Origin: Vespula vulgaris | Lineage: Eukaryota > Arthropoda > Insecta > Hymenoptera > Vespidae | Length of the DNA stretch: 64,000 bases | Direction of reading: 5' to 3' | Assembly (NCBI RefSeq): GCF_905475345.1 | Contig: NC_066589.1 | Coordinates: 9,250,001-9,314,000 of the forward strand | In this document: in pieces, positions 26,312 through 39,695 of the stretch | Layout: each line of letters begins with the position of its first letter | How positions within the stretch are numbered: position 1 is the first letter of the stretch | Notes under the pieces: model-generated | Told to the model about the DNA's origin: nothing | Databases searched by the model: none | What the model saw: the letters and a program-made list of their open reading frames with translations, nothing else | Position numbers and translations under genes: made by a program

Positions 26312-27534
26312 ATGCTTTGAAACAAATTAAGTTCCTCTTAATCATTAATTATTCAGTTTCCATTTTTTTTCTTTCTTTTTTCCTTTTTCTTTTTTTTTCC
26401 TTTTTCTTTTTTTCTCTTGTTTTTTTTTTTTTTTTTGTAACGTAAACATACTTACATACGTATCTACATACGTAGGAGTTTATTCGTTGTTAGACATGAC
26501 GGAAAAGAAGGTGATTCCCTTGAACGTCATTTTAACACCGAGAACGAACGAAATCAGATTTCGCGTGTTAGATATCGTTCGTTTTTATTAATTAGCTTTG
26601 TACTTGTTTATAAAACGGACGTGCATGCGCGCGTGTGAATACGCGAGTTAAGATCGCGTCTTTAATTCGTCTTAATTCTCGACCACTTAAGTTTCGTCCA
26701 TTTTATTACGTGAAACAAGAAGGATGCCACCCTGACGATTAATAAACCACAATCGACGAAATAAACGATATGACCCGTCTATATATTTTTATCTTCTTCT
26801 TTTTTTTTTCTTTTTTTTTTCATTTCTTTTTCATATCATTGCCATTTTGTTTCTCTCCCTCCTTTACAGATCATGTTGCATCAGTAGCGTTACTAACTCA
26901 AACGTGTCTTTTTCTTCTTTTTTTCTTTTTTTTTAATCTTGTCGTTATCTCGTGACGTTTTAGTAGATATTAGTGTCGTCGAAATTTTTTTTCTTTTTCT
27001 TTTTTTTGCTTCCTTTTTTCGTAAAGTTCCATCTTGTAGCAAATAAAAGCTATTCGTCTTCGGACGAAATAATTCTTTCGCAAAAATTCTTTTCGTTCTT
27101 ATTCGACGTTAATAATAATAATAATAGTAATTGTAATAGTGATAGTAATAGTAATAATTGTAATAATAATATTTAAAAAATTCTTTTTATATATCTTTTC
27201 GTTCGATTACATATGTTTGCATGTATGTAACTCGTCAATCAGAAACAGCGAATATAATAGAGAATATATTAGATAGACCTGGTAGTATTACCAGACAAGC
27301 AGTTTCATTAATAAATAAACGATAAAGCGATTACCTTATCGCTTCAACAAATAACGGAGATCTAAACGTAATAACGTTTCTACTTTGTTATCGTGTTTCA
27401 TAATCAGACGTTTCTAAAATTATTTCTACATCTTTTTCAAAGTAATTAATTTTATCGCGATGAATATTTTTAGAAATGGAAAATATTAGACTCGTATTAT
27501 ATAACTCTTCAACTTCTGTAAAATCTCTTTCGAT

Positions 27535-27576
<42 letters not shown>

Positions 27577-27891
27577 GCAATTCTTATCATTTTTTTAAAT
27601 AAATAAAACGTCTCATGATTTATCTACAAAAGCAAAAATTAATAAGCACCAATCTGAATCTTAAATCATGCAGATATATGAAACATCGGACAAAAAAAAA
27701 ATTTCGGATTTGATAAAAACGCTTTCTGAAAAAAAAATTTGAAAGGACATTTCTCTGAAATAAAATAATTATAACAAATGGATGTGCCTAAATAAAATAA
27801 AAAATAAAGAACATAAATTACAACATTATAAATGATATAAATAAATAAAATAAATAAAAAACATTGCAAACATAATAATAATAAAAAATTC

Positions 27892-27922
<31 letters not shown>

Positions 27923-27955
27923 CATATTTTTATTTCTTTTGTTACAGACTGAAAG

Positions 27956-28590
27956 ATGACGGTCGTAGTGGATTCAGCAAAGACGGAAGAAGGTAATGGA
28001 CCACCAAAAATCGAGACCTTCGATGATGTCCTGCCATACGTTGGTGAAGCTGGTCGTTACCAATTGTTCCTTTTTTTTCTTCTCTTGCCATTCACCTTCG
28101 TGTACGCGTTCCTATACTTCGCACAGTTCTTCATAACGTTGGTCCCAGCTGAACATTGGTGCCACATACCGGAGCTCAAGCAATGGAATCTCACGGATCA
28201 TCAAAAGTGAGTAGCATCTACAGTATCGTATCATATACACACACCAAGAGAAAAGGAAAGAGAGAAAGAGAGAAAGAGAGAGACACCACACGCACAACAG
28301 AATACACATACGTAGAGCACACATACAGGTAAACATACAGCAGTCAGACAGCATCACAGACACACACAACTACAAATACATCACAGAAAGAGAGAGAGAA
28401 ATACATACAGATATACGTAATAGAAACAGCGTACACATATACGCGTAACAACATATATACATAGGTAAGGACATATACAACACAACAAACAAATAGGTGT
28501 ACAGATCACATCTACGGTATCATTGCTCACGCTCACGTTCACTCCCATACTCGTTCACACACACGTACAGATATACTGAAAGAGAGAGAA

Positions 28591-28621
<31 letters not shown>

Positions 28622-28897
28622 TAACGAGTGTGCGGATTCGGTGAATCGCCTGAAGGCACAAAACGGAGTCAACGCCTTTATCTCGTGCATCCTACGTTTC
28701 ACTGATTGTATAGAGTCAAGAATCATCTTTTTCCAAGGAAAACAACATTTCTCGATCATTGTAAACGATCGTCTATTAAATTCAAATATATTTTTTTCTT
28801 TTAATTTCTTTTTACACCTATAATACGTTTATCGTACTCTTTCAATCATTTCCTTATCACTTTCAAAAATAAATAAAAAATGAAATGACCATACGTG

Positions 28898-28949
<52 letters not shown>

Positions 28950-29149
28950 TACATAAAATACATCATATAAACACATACAAAAATATATAAAAATGAAAAA
29001 GATATTTATGAAGTTGTAACATCGGGAATATCATCGGACATTTAAAACGCAATGTTGTAATCTAGTCAATCGTTTTAACTTTAAACGAAACGTAGTTATA
29101 TTAAAAGAACTTAAGTCAGAGATAAAAGGTCGATTTGTATCGTCTATCG

Positions 29150-29180
<31 letters not shown>

Positions 29181-29199
29181 TTTTTCCGTCACTAAATGC

Positions 29200-29256
<57 letters not shown>

Positions 29257-29758
29257 CTCTTCCACTTTCTTCTTTCTAATAACTTCTTTTAAACTATTTG
29301 ATCACTCATCTCTGTAGATAATATAAAATACAAAAGAAGAAAGGCCAACAAAAAAGAAAACAATAATCAGAATATTAAACGAACGTGAGTAGCTATTGAC
29401 ATTGACAAATGACAATTCATTCTCATTAGAGAAGAGAAAATAAAAAAAAGAGAAAGAAAGAAAGATAGATGGAGATGGAGACAGGCAATTAGATAAATGA
29501 AGAGAGACGGAGAATGGTTAACGATCTGCTATCTTGTTTAAGATATAAAAATATATACACATACGCACACACACACACACATATACATAGATAGATAAAT
29601 AGATAGAGAGAGATATTCGCACAAAGATAAGCGCACATATGTAAGATGTTTAACGCAAAAAAAGAAAAAAGAAAAAAGGAAAAAAGGATTAAAAAAGATC
29701 GTCTAATCAGCCAATCTACATCAAATTGCAGAATATTTGCTTGTTATTATAATCAACT

Positions 29759-29813
<55 letters not shown>

Positions 29814-30025
29814 AAAGAGAAGCACATACATACACACACGCGCGAACAAATACACTCATAAGCATACATATGTATCTATGTATATATACTCGATTATTTA
29901 CTATCTAATCAACGAGTTCGTCGACGTTTCGAATGAATTAAAATCGAGTTAATGAACGTTATCTTGTTAAGAAGGAAACCGTATAACTATGAACATTAAT
30001 TTCGTATCTGTTTTAAAAATGTCTC

Positions 30026-30062
<37 letters not shown>

Positions 30063-30624
30063 ATCTCTCTTTCTCTTTCTCTCTTTCTCTATCTCTCTCT
30101 CTTTCGCTCATATATTATCAGTGATAATCGATTATCAACGAAGCGTTACGTTGGTAAACGTTACGTAGATACTAACGTGTAAATTGCATGAACGATTATG
30201 AGCCAGGTGTATTATGCAAATGAAGCTCCGTCTGTTATTTAATCATCGGAGTTAAATTTTTTTTTCTTTAATACAGAAAAATGAATAAAAATTACGTAAT
30301 GCAAGTAATTAATAATTTTTTGATTATAACGATGATACGCGCGCAGCGGGACTTTTAAGCGATGAAAAAAAAGAAGAAGAAAAAAAAAGAAAAAGAAAAA
30401 TCGAAGTACTCTTCCTAAGATACGTAAAATATTTTGTTTTTAAATTCTTTCGACAAAAAAAAGAAAAGTGACTGATATCGTATGTATAGTCGTGATTAAT
30501 AATTTTACGATAACAAAATGACGCCAAAAATTTTTAAACAAAAAAAATAAAAGCTATATATTTAGACGCGTAAGAAGATTTATCTTAAATTTACTTCATA
30601 AAAAAGAAAAAAAGAAAAAGAGAA

Positions 30625-30662
<38 letters not shown>

Positions 30663-31400
30663 TTACGTAAGCTCGTAATTGATCGTATTGGGACATAAAA
30701 AGATGAAATTCTTAAACGAAAATGTAACTTAAGTTTTTCTTGTAGCAAAAAAAGAAAAAAAATACAAAGAAAAAAGAGAGAGAGAAAAAAAAACAAGAGG
30801 AAAAGAAAAGCATCACGTTTCGTTACGAATTCCGTAATAAGAACGTAAACGATAAGATTCGAGGAATGTTATTTACAGTGGGAAAATGGAATATCTCGTT
30901 TAACTAGTTAGACAATTAAAGATAATTTTTAGGAAATAGAATGATACAGTTACTGTAAAGAAAAACAACGATTAATGTGTCAACGATTAACGTTGTAATT
31001 AACCGTCATGTCGATCCGTAAATCTATAGGGAAAAGATGTACAAGCGTGTTGGATGATTATACGAGTTCCAATTAACAGACTGGATGATTCAGAATGATT
31101 GTCGATCAACATGTGGTTTCCCTGTTTTCTTGCTTTCGTGACTTTCGAAGGAAACCTGTTATTTGATTTCTACTCGATTTATTCGATTACCTTCACGAGT
31201 ATTTTTCCTTTCGAAATTGTCAGAAAAAGATTATTGTTGACCCCCCCTGATGACATATAACTTTAAAGTAGCTAATTTACACACGTACATATATATATAT
31301 ATATATACACGCATACATATATGTATACATAAATCATATTTGAATTTTAATATGAATTATAACATTATTATAACATATTATATATAAATATACAATTCAT

Positions 31401-31444
<44 letters not shown>

Positions 31445-32052
31445 TTATACTTACAAATAATAATGTAATAAGTAATAGTATAATTTTCGAATTATATAAT
31501 TTTGTTATAAATAGGGAAAAAATGGATTTACAGAGGACTGATATTCACTGTGTGAAAATCAATCATTTTTCTTCATACAAAAAAAAGATCAAATTAAAAA
31601 ATCAAATTAATCATCCGCGTACATTCTACATAAAATTGATTTATAAAAGATTTATAATCAGTATGTCGAAATTGATCATTTTTCTTCGATATTAAAAATC
31701 AGATCAAAAAATATGATTGATCATTCGCGTGTTTTTCAAATAAAATTGATGTACCTACACAAGATTAAAATATTTTCATTTTTCTTCGTTAAAACAAAAA
31801 ATAGAAAAGGGAAAAAACATCAAAATACGTCGATCATTCGTACTCGCAATCGAAATATATATATGCATATCGATTAAATGATAATTTCGATTCTCAAAAA
31901 AACAGAAAAAAAAGAAAAACAAAAAATTAAAGGAACATTCCAATTCATGATTACCGATGAACACGCTAACTTATCTTCACGCGTTGAATAATAATAAAAA
32001 TGTTCACTCGGAAGGTTATGATAAAAATAACCAAATCTTATATATATATATA

Positions 32053-32097
<45 letters not shown>

Positions 32098-33414
32098 AAT
32101 TTGTATGTTTGCATAGATAAGATAAGGTAGATATATGCAATTTCAACTCTAATAACGCCGCCATAAATAAATAAGGAAAACCACAGGTTTGTAATTTAAT
32201 ATGCAAAATGTTATACACGCGATGTATCCATAAAGCTTACCTTAGATGATTATAAGGTATCAAATCGAAAGATACACAATGATTAAACAAATTAAATTTG
32301 AATTCTTCCTATTTAATTTTTCTTTTTATTTATCTCTCTCTTTCTCTCTCTCTCTCTTTTTCTTTCTCTTTCTCTTTTTCTCTTCTGCTATTTTTTTTCT
32401 TTTTTTAATAATTTTTTACTACGAACCTCTCTCGTCATATCGAAATATTTCCATTTGAAAATATAATAAATGTCATTCCTCTTTCTCTCTCTCTCTTCTA
32501 TTCTTTACGGTCAACAGAAATATGCAAATGCATTGAAATGGCAACGAATGATCATGCAATACGTAGGAATAACGATACTTGAATTAAAAGGAAAAATGCA
32601 AAAAAAAATATCTTACGAAATTGACATTATCTTTTCTATAGTTGTTGATTACGTCAGTTATACCTTCGTTATTGCCCTCTATTCTTCGAAAGGAAAAAGA
32701 GATCCGTTAATATAGAATGTTAAAAAAAGTAAAATCAAATCTTTTAACCAATCATACATACATATATCTACGTTCTATGATCGAACTAGTTTGATATTTC
32801 CGGTGATAATGAAAATAAATGCATTTCAAAACTCGGATCGATAAGAATCATTACTGTCCGTTTTTGTTATTCTTTTCCTTTTTATTTTCATTCATAATTC
32901 GTATATCGGAAAAAAAAATATATATATATATATTGTTTTCTTTGGTTTATCGTAATCACGATGTATCATCATCATCGTATTATCCAGTAAATAAAAACTT
33001 GTGAAGAATAGAATCGATTATTATTTTTCTTAGTAAGGAAAATCAGATTTTTAGAAAATCACGACGCGTGTATAATAATCGCAGAAGAATGAAAAATCGT
33101 GTCAGTGATCATAAATCACCGATCCACTTGATTTCCTCGAAATCGTTACTCATGAAAAATTAAAGACGAAAGACGCGTTAGATATTCGTAAAAATAGATA
33201 TGCACATATTTAAAATCGACGAAGAGAATTTTTCTTAAGAAATTAATCGAGCGTGAATAAGATCTTATATTCCTCTTTTTTTTTTCTTCTTTTTTCCTTT
33301 TTCCTCATAAATACGATTAACGAATAAGATATAAGCAAATAAGACGAACGTGAGGAAAATAAACATACGTCATGATTTTTTATTACATTAAATATTATCA
33401 CAAAAGGAAACAAA

Positions 33415-33454
<40 letters not shown>

Positions 33455-34391
33455 AAAATATTACGATAAAACATAAATCATAAAGTTTACCTTGCAATTC
33501 TACATTATATTGCTTTGGTCCCGCTTAATTATAAGACAATTGTTCTAATAAAAAAGAAAAAAGAAAAAGAGAGAAAAGGAGAAAAAAGAAAAGAAAAGAA
33601 GGAACTAATCAGGTGACACGGTAAATTTATTTTTATAGTCCATATGAGGTAACCTTCAAACTAAGTCGCACTTGTAAAATTGACATTGGAGTTAACGTAT
33701 ACAAATCTACACGTAACAATGTATGAATGAACAAACAATTAATAAATATTCGAGAACGTTTTGTATACAGAAGGATTTAGAGTTTCTTTAAATATCGTAA
33801 ATTCGTATATTTTTTCTTTTCTCTTTTTATAATTCTTTTTTCTCTCTTTTTGCTTTTTTTTTCTATACTCTTTCGTTAATTTCCTTCAATCTACGTTCAA
33901 CAAGAAATTTAGATTATTATCAGAAATATTATACATACATATATCCATTAATTTCTTTTTTTTTTTTCTTATAGAATCGCCATATCGATACCACCACCAA
34001 CGAGCGAAGAATTAAAATTAGAAAGTTCGACGTCCTTTTCGAGATGTTACATGTACGATGTAAATTACAACGATATTCTCAGCAAAGGAGCAACAGAATC
34101 TGATCCAAACTGGCCAAAAGTTCCTTGTCGCAACGGATGGGAATATAATTATACGATGATACCGTATGCCTCGATCGCTACTGAGGTAAAGACATTAAAA
34201 AAAAAAAAGAAAAGATAATAATAACAATAAATTGAAAAAGATGAGAATATATAAAAAGACGATAACTACATATACAAGAAAAATAAATAAATAAAAAATA
34301 AAAAGAATTCAAATACTACAATTTCTTCTCTTCGTGAAATCGACGAGAGAAGATTTCTCAGTTAAAAAAAAAAAATTATAAGATATAAACA

Positions 34392-34431
<40 letters not shown>

Positions 34432-35221
34432 ATTATATCACCTACGTTAATAAAAAATAAGGGTTTTAAATATCTCTGTTTTCTTTTTTTTTTTTTTTCT
34501 TTCTTTCTTTTTTATGGAACACAGTTGTCCTGGGTCTGCGAGAGAACATTTCTGAGTTCAGCAGCGCAATCAGCATTTTTCGTTGGCAGTATAATCGGTG
34601 GTTTAATCTTTGGATACATAGCTGATCATTATGGTAGAATACCAGCTTTGGTTTCCTGCAATGCCGTAGGATTTTTCGCTTCTGTCGCTACGGCCTTTTG
34701 CAATAGCTTTTGGACTTTTTGTCTGGCAAGATTAATCGTCGGCACGTCCTTTGACAATTGCTTCAACATTCTTTTTATCATCGGTAAGTTTTTTTTTCTA
34801 TTATTAATATAATTAGCTATAATGTATGCGATTGTACCTATTTATACATGTACAATGATATCGGTATATACTCTAGACGAGTTGATAATAATTAGCCGAT
34901 TTAATATGCGAGATTAAAGTGACAAGTTAAAAATCACTGATAACATAAGGTGACTCAAGTAAAGTGTTTTACATAAAAATATTATTTTTGTCTCGATTAT
35001 CGCAGTATTATAATTAACGAATGAAAACCTTATGTTTGCTTTTTTATATTTTAATAATTCTAATCAGTCACTATATGTATAATTATTATTACATAATTAT
35101 TTGAACGCTAATGACAATATCAATATCAATAACGTTCGCAAAAAACGACGAATTTAAAGAGTAATACAATTATCAATTTAATATTTATTTAAACGTATGT
35201 AAAATAAAAAAATTAAAAGAT

Positions 35222-35268
<47 letters not shown>

Positions 35269-37005
35269 GAAATTTCTTGTTAACAATATAATCAGTTTTA
35301 TCTTTCTATCAAGTTAAAACAATCTTATCGAAAGAAGAACTAATACTAAATCGAACTAATCACTATACTTATTCGACTTTCTTAACATTTAGTCATTATT
35401 TGAAATAATTTGTTTTAGTTATCGAATATGTAGGACCAAGATATAGAACATTGTTCGCAAACATGTCTTTTGGAATTTATTTCGCCGCGGCAGCTGGATT
35501 GTTACCATGGATCGCTTATTGGATAGCAGATTGGAGAATTTTAAGTATCGTCACGGCATTTCCCATGATCGTTGCATTTATCGGACCTTGGATCGTTCCT
35601 GAAAGTGCACGGTATGTAATATACATATGTGTGTGTGTGTGTGTGTACGTATATGCGTATTCATAAATTTCATTAGATCGTATATTTTTTTCTTTATATT
35701 TTTTTAGATGGTACATCATGATGGGTAACACCAGCAAGGCCATTGAAATGTTGCAAAAATTCGCCAAGGTCAATGGGAAGAACGTGAAACAAGAGATTTT
35801 CGACGAATTTGAAAAGAGTTGTAAAAGTATAGCGGAAAAAGATAATATCCGTCAACAATATACTGTTTTGGATCTTTTCAAATTGCCTCGATTAGCATAT
35901 ATTACGATTATACTTATAATATATTGGTAAGTAACAGAAAGAAAGAAAGAGAGAGAGAAAGAGAGAGATGGAGAGTTTGAAAAAGTATCTTTCGAATTTC
36001 TGAAAAATTCTTTTTTATTTTATCTTTTTTTTCTCTTCTATCAATTTTTTTAGGCTTCTCATCGTTCTGGTATTTGATGGACACGTATGGAATATGAAAT
36101 TGTTAGATCCAGACGTTTTCACATCTTTTTCTCTTGCCTCGATGACCGAGCTCCCAGCTGCTATTCTTTTGGCTCTTTTACTCGATAGATGGGGACGACG
36201 ATGGATGGGATTTGCCTCGATGTTCTTATGTGGTGTTTTCTCATTTATCGCAATCGCTACACCCGAAGGTAAGTCGGCCATTTTTAAAGAGACATTTCTT
36301 TCTAAAGATTTATTATTCTTTTGTTTGTTTGTTTCTTCTTTTTTCTTTTTCTTGTATCATTATTACTTTATCATCGATACGTATGCATACATAAATTTGT
36401 AATATCAATCCACATAATTAATTGTTTAATTAATAATATCATTTCAGGATATTTCACTGTGGCTATGGCCATTCTGGCACGTTTAGGAGTAAACATAGCC
36501 GCTAATATTGGTTTTCAATATGCAGCTGAAATGTTGCCAACGGTTGTACGTGCACAAGGCGTTTCGTTGATCCATATTATTGGTTATTTCGCTCACATTA
36601 TTGGACCTTACATTATTTATTTGGTTAGTGTATATGCATGATATCCTATATTTCATTATTAGTAATATAATATACGTACGTAGAACATATTCGTTGAATG
36701 TTACGTACAAACGATGGCTTTAAGAAATTACAAAATTCATAAGTAAACCGCAATGTATTATAATATTTATACACGTACATTATATCATTGTAATTTGATA
36801 AATTTTCAGTCCGACGTAAGTCCAGTATTACCTTTGGTCGTTCTTGGATTATTATCTTTCGTAGATGCATTTTTAACTTTGGCATTACCGGAAACTTTAA
36901 ATCAAGATTTACCAGAATCTTTACAAGAAGGAAATGATTTTGGCAGGGAACAAAGTTTCTGGTGGATTCCATGCATATCATCGTAAGTTACCTGGCTATG
37001 TATAA

Positions 37006-37049
<44 letters not shown>

Positions 37050-37589
37050 TTTTTTTTTTAATTTTTTTTTCTAATCTTTTATTCATCATTTATACATATA
37101 TAACAATCAATAATATTTTCATATATGTGTGTATGTGTGTGTATATTTTTTATTTTTTTTTTTTAATTTTTTGTTCATCATATATACATATGTAACAATC
37201 AATAATATTTTCATATATGTATGTGTGTGTGTATATTTTTTTTTTCTTTTCATTTTTTTTCTAATTTTTTATTCATCATATATACATATATAACAATCAA
37301 TAATATTTTCATATATGTATGAGTGTGTGTGTGTATTTTTTCTCATTTTTTATTCATCATATATACATATGTAACAATCAATGATATTTTCATGTATGTA
37401 TGTATGTGTGTGTGTATGTACTTTTTTTTTCATTTTTTTTCTAATTTTTTATTCATCATATATACATATGTAACAATCAATAATATTTTCAGAACTCCAG
37501 TTTTGAAGAAATCTTACAGAACAAAGAAAGGTATGACGAATGCTGCTTTCCACGGTAGTATTCAAAGAATCGATTCAACTAGATTATAG
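27956..37589 (+). CDS. SLC22-family organic cation (carcinine/beta-alanine-like) transporter
   Basis: Multi-pass plasma-membrane transporter of the major facilitator superfamily, moving small organic cations or zwitterions. Exons: 27956-28206, 33975-34185, 34525-34783, 35419-35611, 35708-35926, 36054-36268, 36448-36623, 36810-36982, 37493-37589; 1794 nt, 597 residues, a normal SLC22 length. Marks: FDDVLPYVGEAGRYQ at the N-terminus before TM1; a large glycosylatable extracellular loop (NLTDHQ, NYTM) after TM1; GYIADHYGRIP, the MFS loop signature; EYVGPRYRT; PESARWY in the central loop; LLDRWGRRW; AAEMLPTVVRAQG; and a tail with LPETLNQDLPESL. The ATG follows a TTACAG acceptor at 27952, so 5' exons exist upstream. 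Intron 1 is 5.8 kb. Resemblance to carcinine or beta-alanine transporters is from remembered family features; the substrate is not decided. Confidence 0.92.
28207..33974. other. 5.8-kb first coding intron of the transporter gene
   Basis: Donor GTGAGT at 28207, acceptor TATAG at 33970-33974. No exon or RNA gene is recognised inside. It holds (GA)n at 28589-28621 and 29760-29809, (TA)n at 28901-28945, 31406-31441 and 32041-32090, (CT)n at 29204-29252 and 30018-30054, and a degenerate 100-113-bp tandem repeat at 31553-31860. Confidence 0.7.
31553..31860. repeat. Degenerate tandem repeat, unit 100-113 bp
   Basis: Three diverged units each begin with CATTTTTCTTC (31564, 31677, 31777). They share a GATCATTCGCGT-like block (ATCATCCGCG, ATCATTCGCG, ATCATTCGTA) and, in the first two, TAAAATTGAT. 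Located inside intron 1 of the transporter gene. Confidence 0.6.
35226..35266. repeat. (GA)n microsatellite
   Basis: About 20 GA units in the intron between the exons ending at 34783 and starting at 35419. Confidence 0.9.
37070..37492 (+). repeat. Five-unit minisatellite carrying a splice acceptor
   Basis: The core TAACAATCAATAATATTTTC recurs at 37101, 37193, 37291, 37372 and 37471, a period of 81-99 bp. Each copy is preceded by ATTCATCATATATACATA and the first four are followed by a GT-rich run and a T-rich run. In the first four units the core continues with AT; in the last it continues with AG, and that AG (37491-37492) is the acceptor of the transporter's last exon. Confidence 0.85.
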
Positions 37590-39695
37590 CGATCGATGGA
37601 TAAAAGTAATGGGAATAATCTCCATCGGTGATAATAACCAAATCGTTGTAAATAATAATAGTAAATAAGTGTGATCTTAGATTTTAAGCAAGCCGCGGAT
37701 TGAAATTAACGAAAGATTGGACAATACTTGTTTTAATGAAGGATAAGAAAAACAAACAAATAAAAAAAAAAGCAAACAAATAAAAAATCCCATGATACAT
37801 ATACATATACATTAATATGATATTAATTTGAATTTCCAAAGATATAATTATTATATTTACAATTTAATCATTCAGACTTGTATTAATCTTTGACAATGAA
37901 CAGTATTACGAATGGAATGATTTCATACAGTGCGACATAAAAATGATGATGATGATGATGATGATGATAAGAAGAAGAAGAAAAGAATGAATTGGGATTA
38001 ATGAAATAGCATTAATTTGATTCTATATTTTTCTTTTTCTTTTCTTTTTTTTTCTTATTTTTCATTTTAATTATATTTTAATACTCGAAATTTAATGATA
38101 CGATATATAATATAAAAATATATCAACAAATAATATAAAAGATATATGTATATATATACCTGAAGATCAAGTGAAGATACTTTGTTCAAAATTTAGGATA
38201 TAGTACTCGCAAATGATGCATGTACATAAATATACATACATACATACATACATGTATACGTACATACATACATATTTCAATTTGTGCCTTTACCTTTGCA
38301 ATTATTTGCGAGGAACGATATAACGTACTGACACTGCTATTTCTTCTTTTTTTTCTTTCTTTTTTCATAGAGCGATTTTTTTATAAACGCTCTTATTAAC
38401 TAGCCATTTTACCATTTATACTTGAAAGAATAGAATACACATACATACACACACACACACACACATATATATACATATATATATAAATATACAAATATAT
38501 TTACAATGCACACGATAAAAGCACGATATAATAGATGAATACGAGAATGAAATAATAAATAGAATAAGTTAGATTAGATTATTTCTTTGAAAGAATGTTT
38601 ACTTTTGCAAATATGTGCAGTATATCTAGTAAGAATGAAAAAAAAAAAATAAGAATAAGAATAAAAAGAAATCTGTATAAACAATAATTTTGATTAAAGT
38701 CATATCAATATTCAATGACTGATATCGTTTCGAATGGAAAAAAAAAAAGAAAAAAAAACAGAAAATAAAGGAATAAAATGTTATAATATGTGAATCGTTT
38801 AGAAACAAAATTTTAACATAAACATTTTTCTCTGATTTACCATTATTTGCAAAGCATTGCTATGTAATTTATTATTATACTTCAATGTGTTATATTTTAG
38901 ATTGTTTGATGGAAGCTTCGAAAATAGTTTTATTTGTTAATTACATGAGCCATTGCTCGTATCTTGTATCTGTTATAAATAATCATAATAAACCACCGAA
39001 TTAGAATCATTCGCGTACTTGCAACATCGATTCGTGATATTATTATATTACACTCGCTATAAATTGACCAATTAATTTATAAATACAATTATAGGATTAA
39101 TTTATTGTTTCCCACCGTTAAATAGAACTTCATAGGTATTTCACAGCGCAAAGAAAAAACATATCTTTTTTCTCGCGGTCATTATTGCTTGTCTTCAAAC
39201 AAGAATTTGTACATGTATAAAAAAAAGAAAGAAAGAAAGAAAGAAAGAAAAAATAGGCAATCAAATAAAAAGTTTATTTCTTATGCTTCTCTTTATTTAT
39301 TGCCTTACGTATGTATACAAATGTAATTATTTTGTAGTTGATCAACAAATTTTATCTGCAACTTAACAGGAATTTGAACTAATAATTAGATATATCGTAA
39401 ATTTTATAAATGTACAAATTGTAAATTTGCTGTGTTCTGTGACAAGTAAAATAAAAAAGAATGTATAAAATTTAGTAAACTATGGATGGAGTAAATTATG
39501 TGAATCACACAAAATAAATTTGTCAATTTATAGTATTCTTCTTTTACTTAATTTCTTTGATGCATAACTTTCTATGTCATAATAAAAAGTTTTGTTGACT
39601 AGAAGAATACAAAGTAGTATTTATTATGCACAATAACAATAAAGTTAAGTTATCAAATTGTCTAAATTTAACATTTTATAATTTTATTTCTTGCA
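37590..39695. other. Convergent 3' UTR region between the transporter and TRMT61A
   Basis: The transporter ends at 37589 on the plus strand and TRMT61A at 39696 on the minus strand. A plus-strand AATAAA is at 38987-38992. Minus-strand AATAAA signals lie at 39683-39688, only 7 nt past the TRMT61A stop, and at 39620-39625. (GAT)n at about 37944-37970, (CATA)n near 38233-38253 and TA/CA repeats near 38450-38480 are present. No further gene is seen. Confidence 0.55.

Larger units (their letters stand above)
21000..27945. other. Gene-free interval, possibly 5' leader and first intron of the transporter gene
   Basis: No coding exon is recognised. It holds TA runs at 22458-22495 and 22679-22720, (GA)n at 25831-25889, GATA-type repeats at 25570-25620, (CAT)n at 26268-26311, poly(T)/CTTT tracts at 26080-26190 and 26370-26440, and (CT)n at 27538-27573. 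The frames here encode Phe/Leu/Ser or Arg/Glu/Lys runs from low-complexity DNA. Confidence 0.55.

Noticed and set aside
28497..28823. 108-codon plus-strand frame and its antisense partner
   Set aside because: Inside transporter intron 1, built around a (GA)n repeat; no homology recognised.
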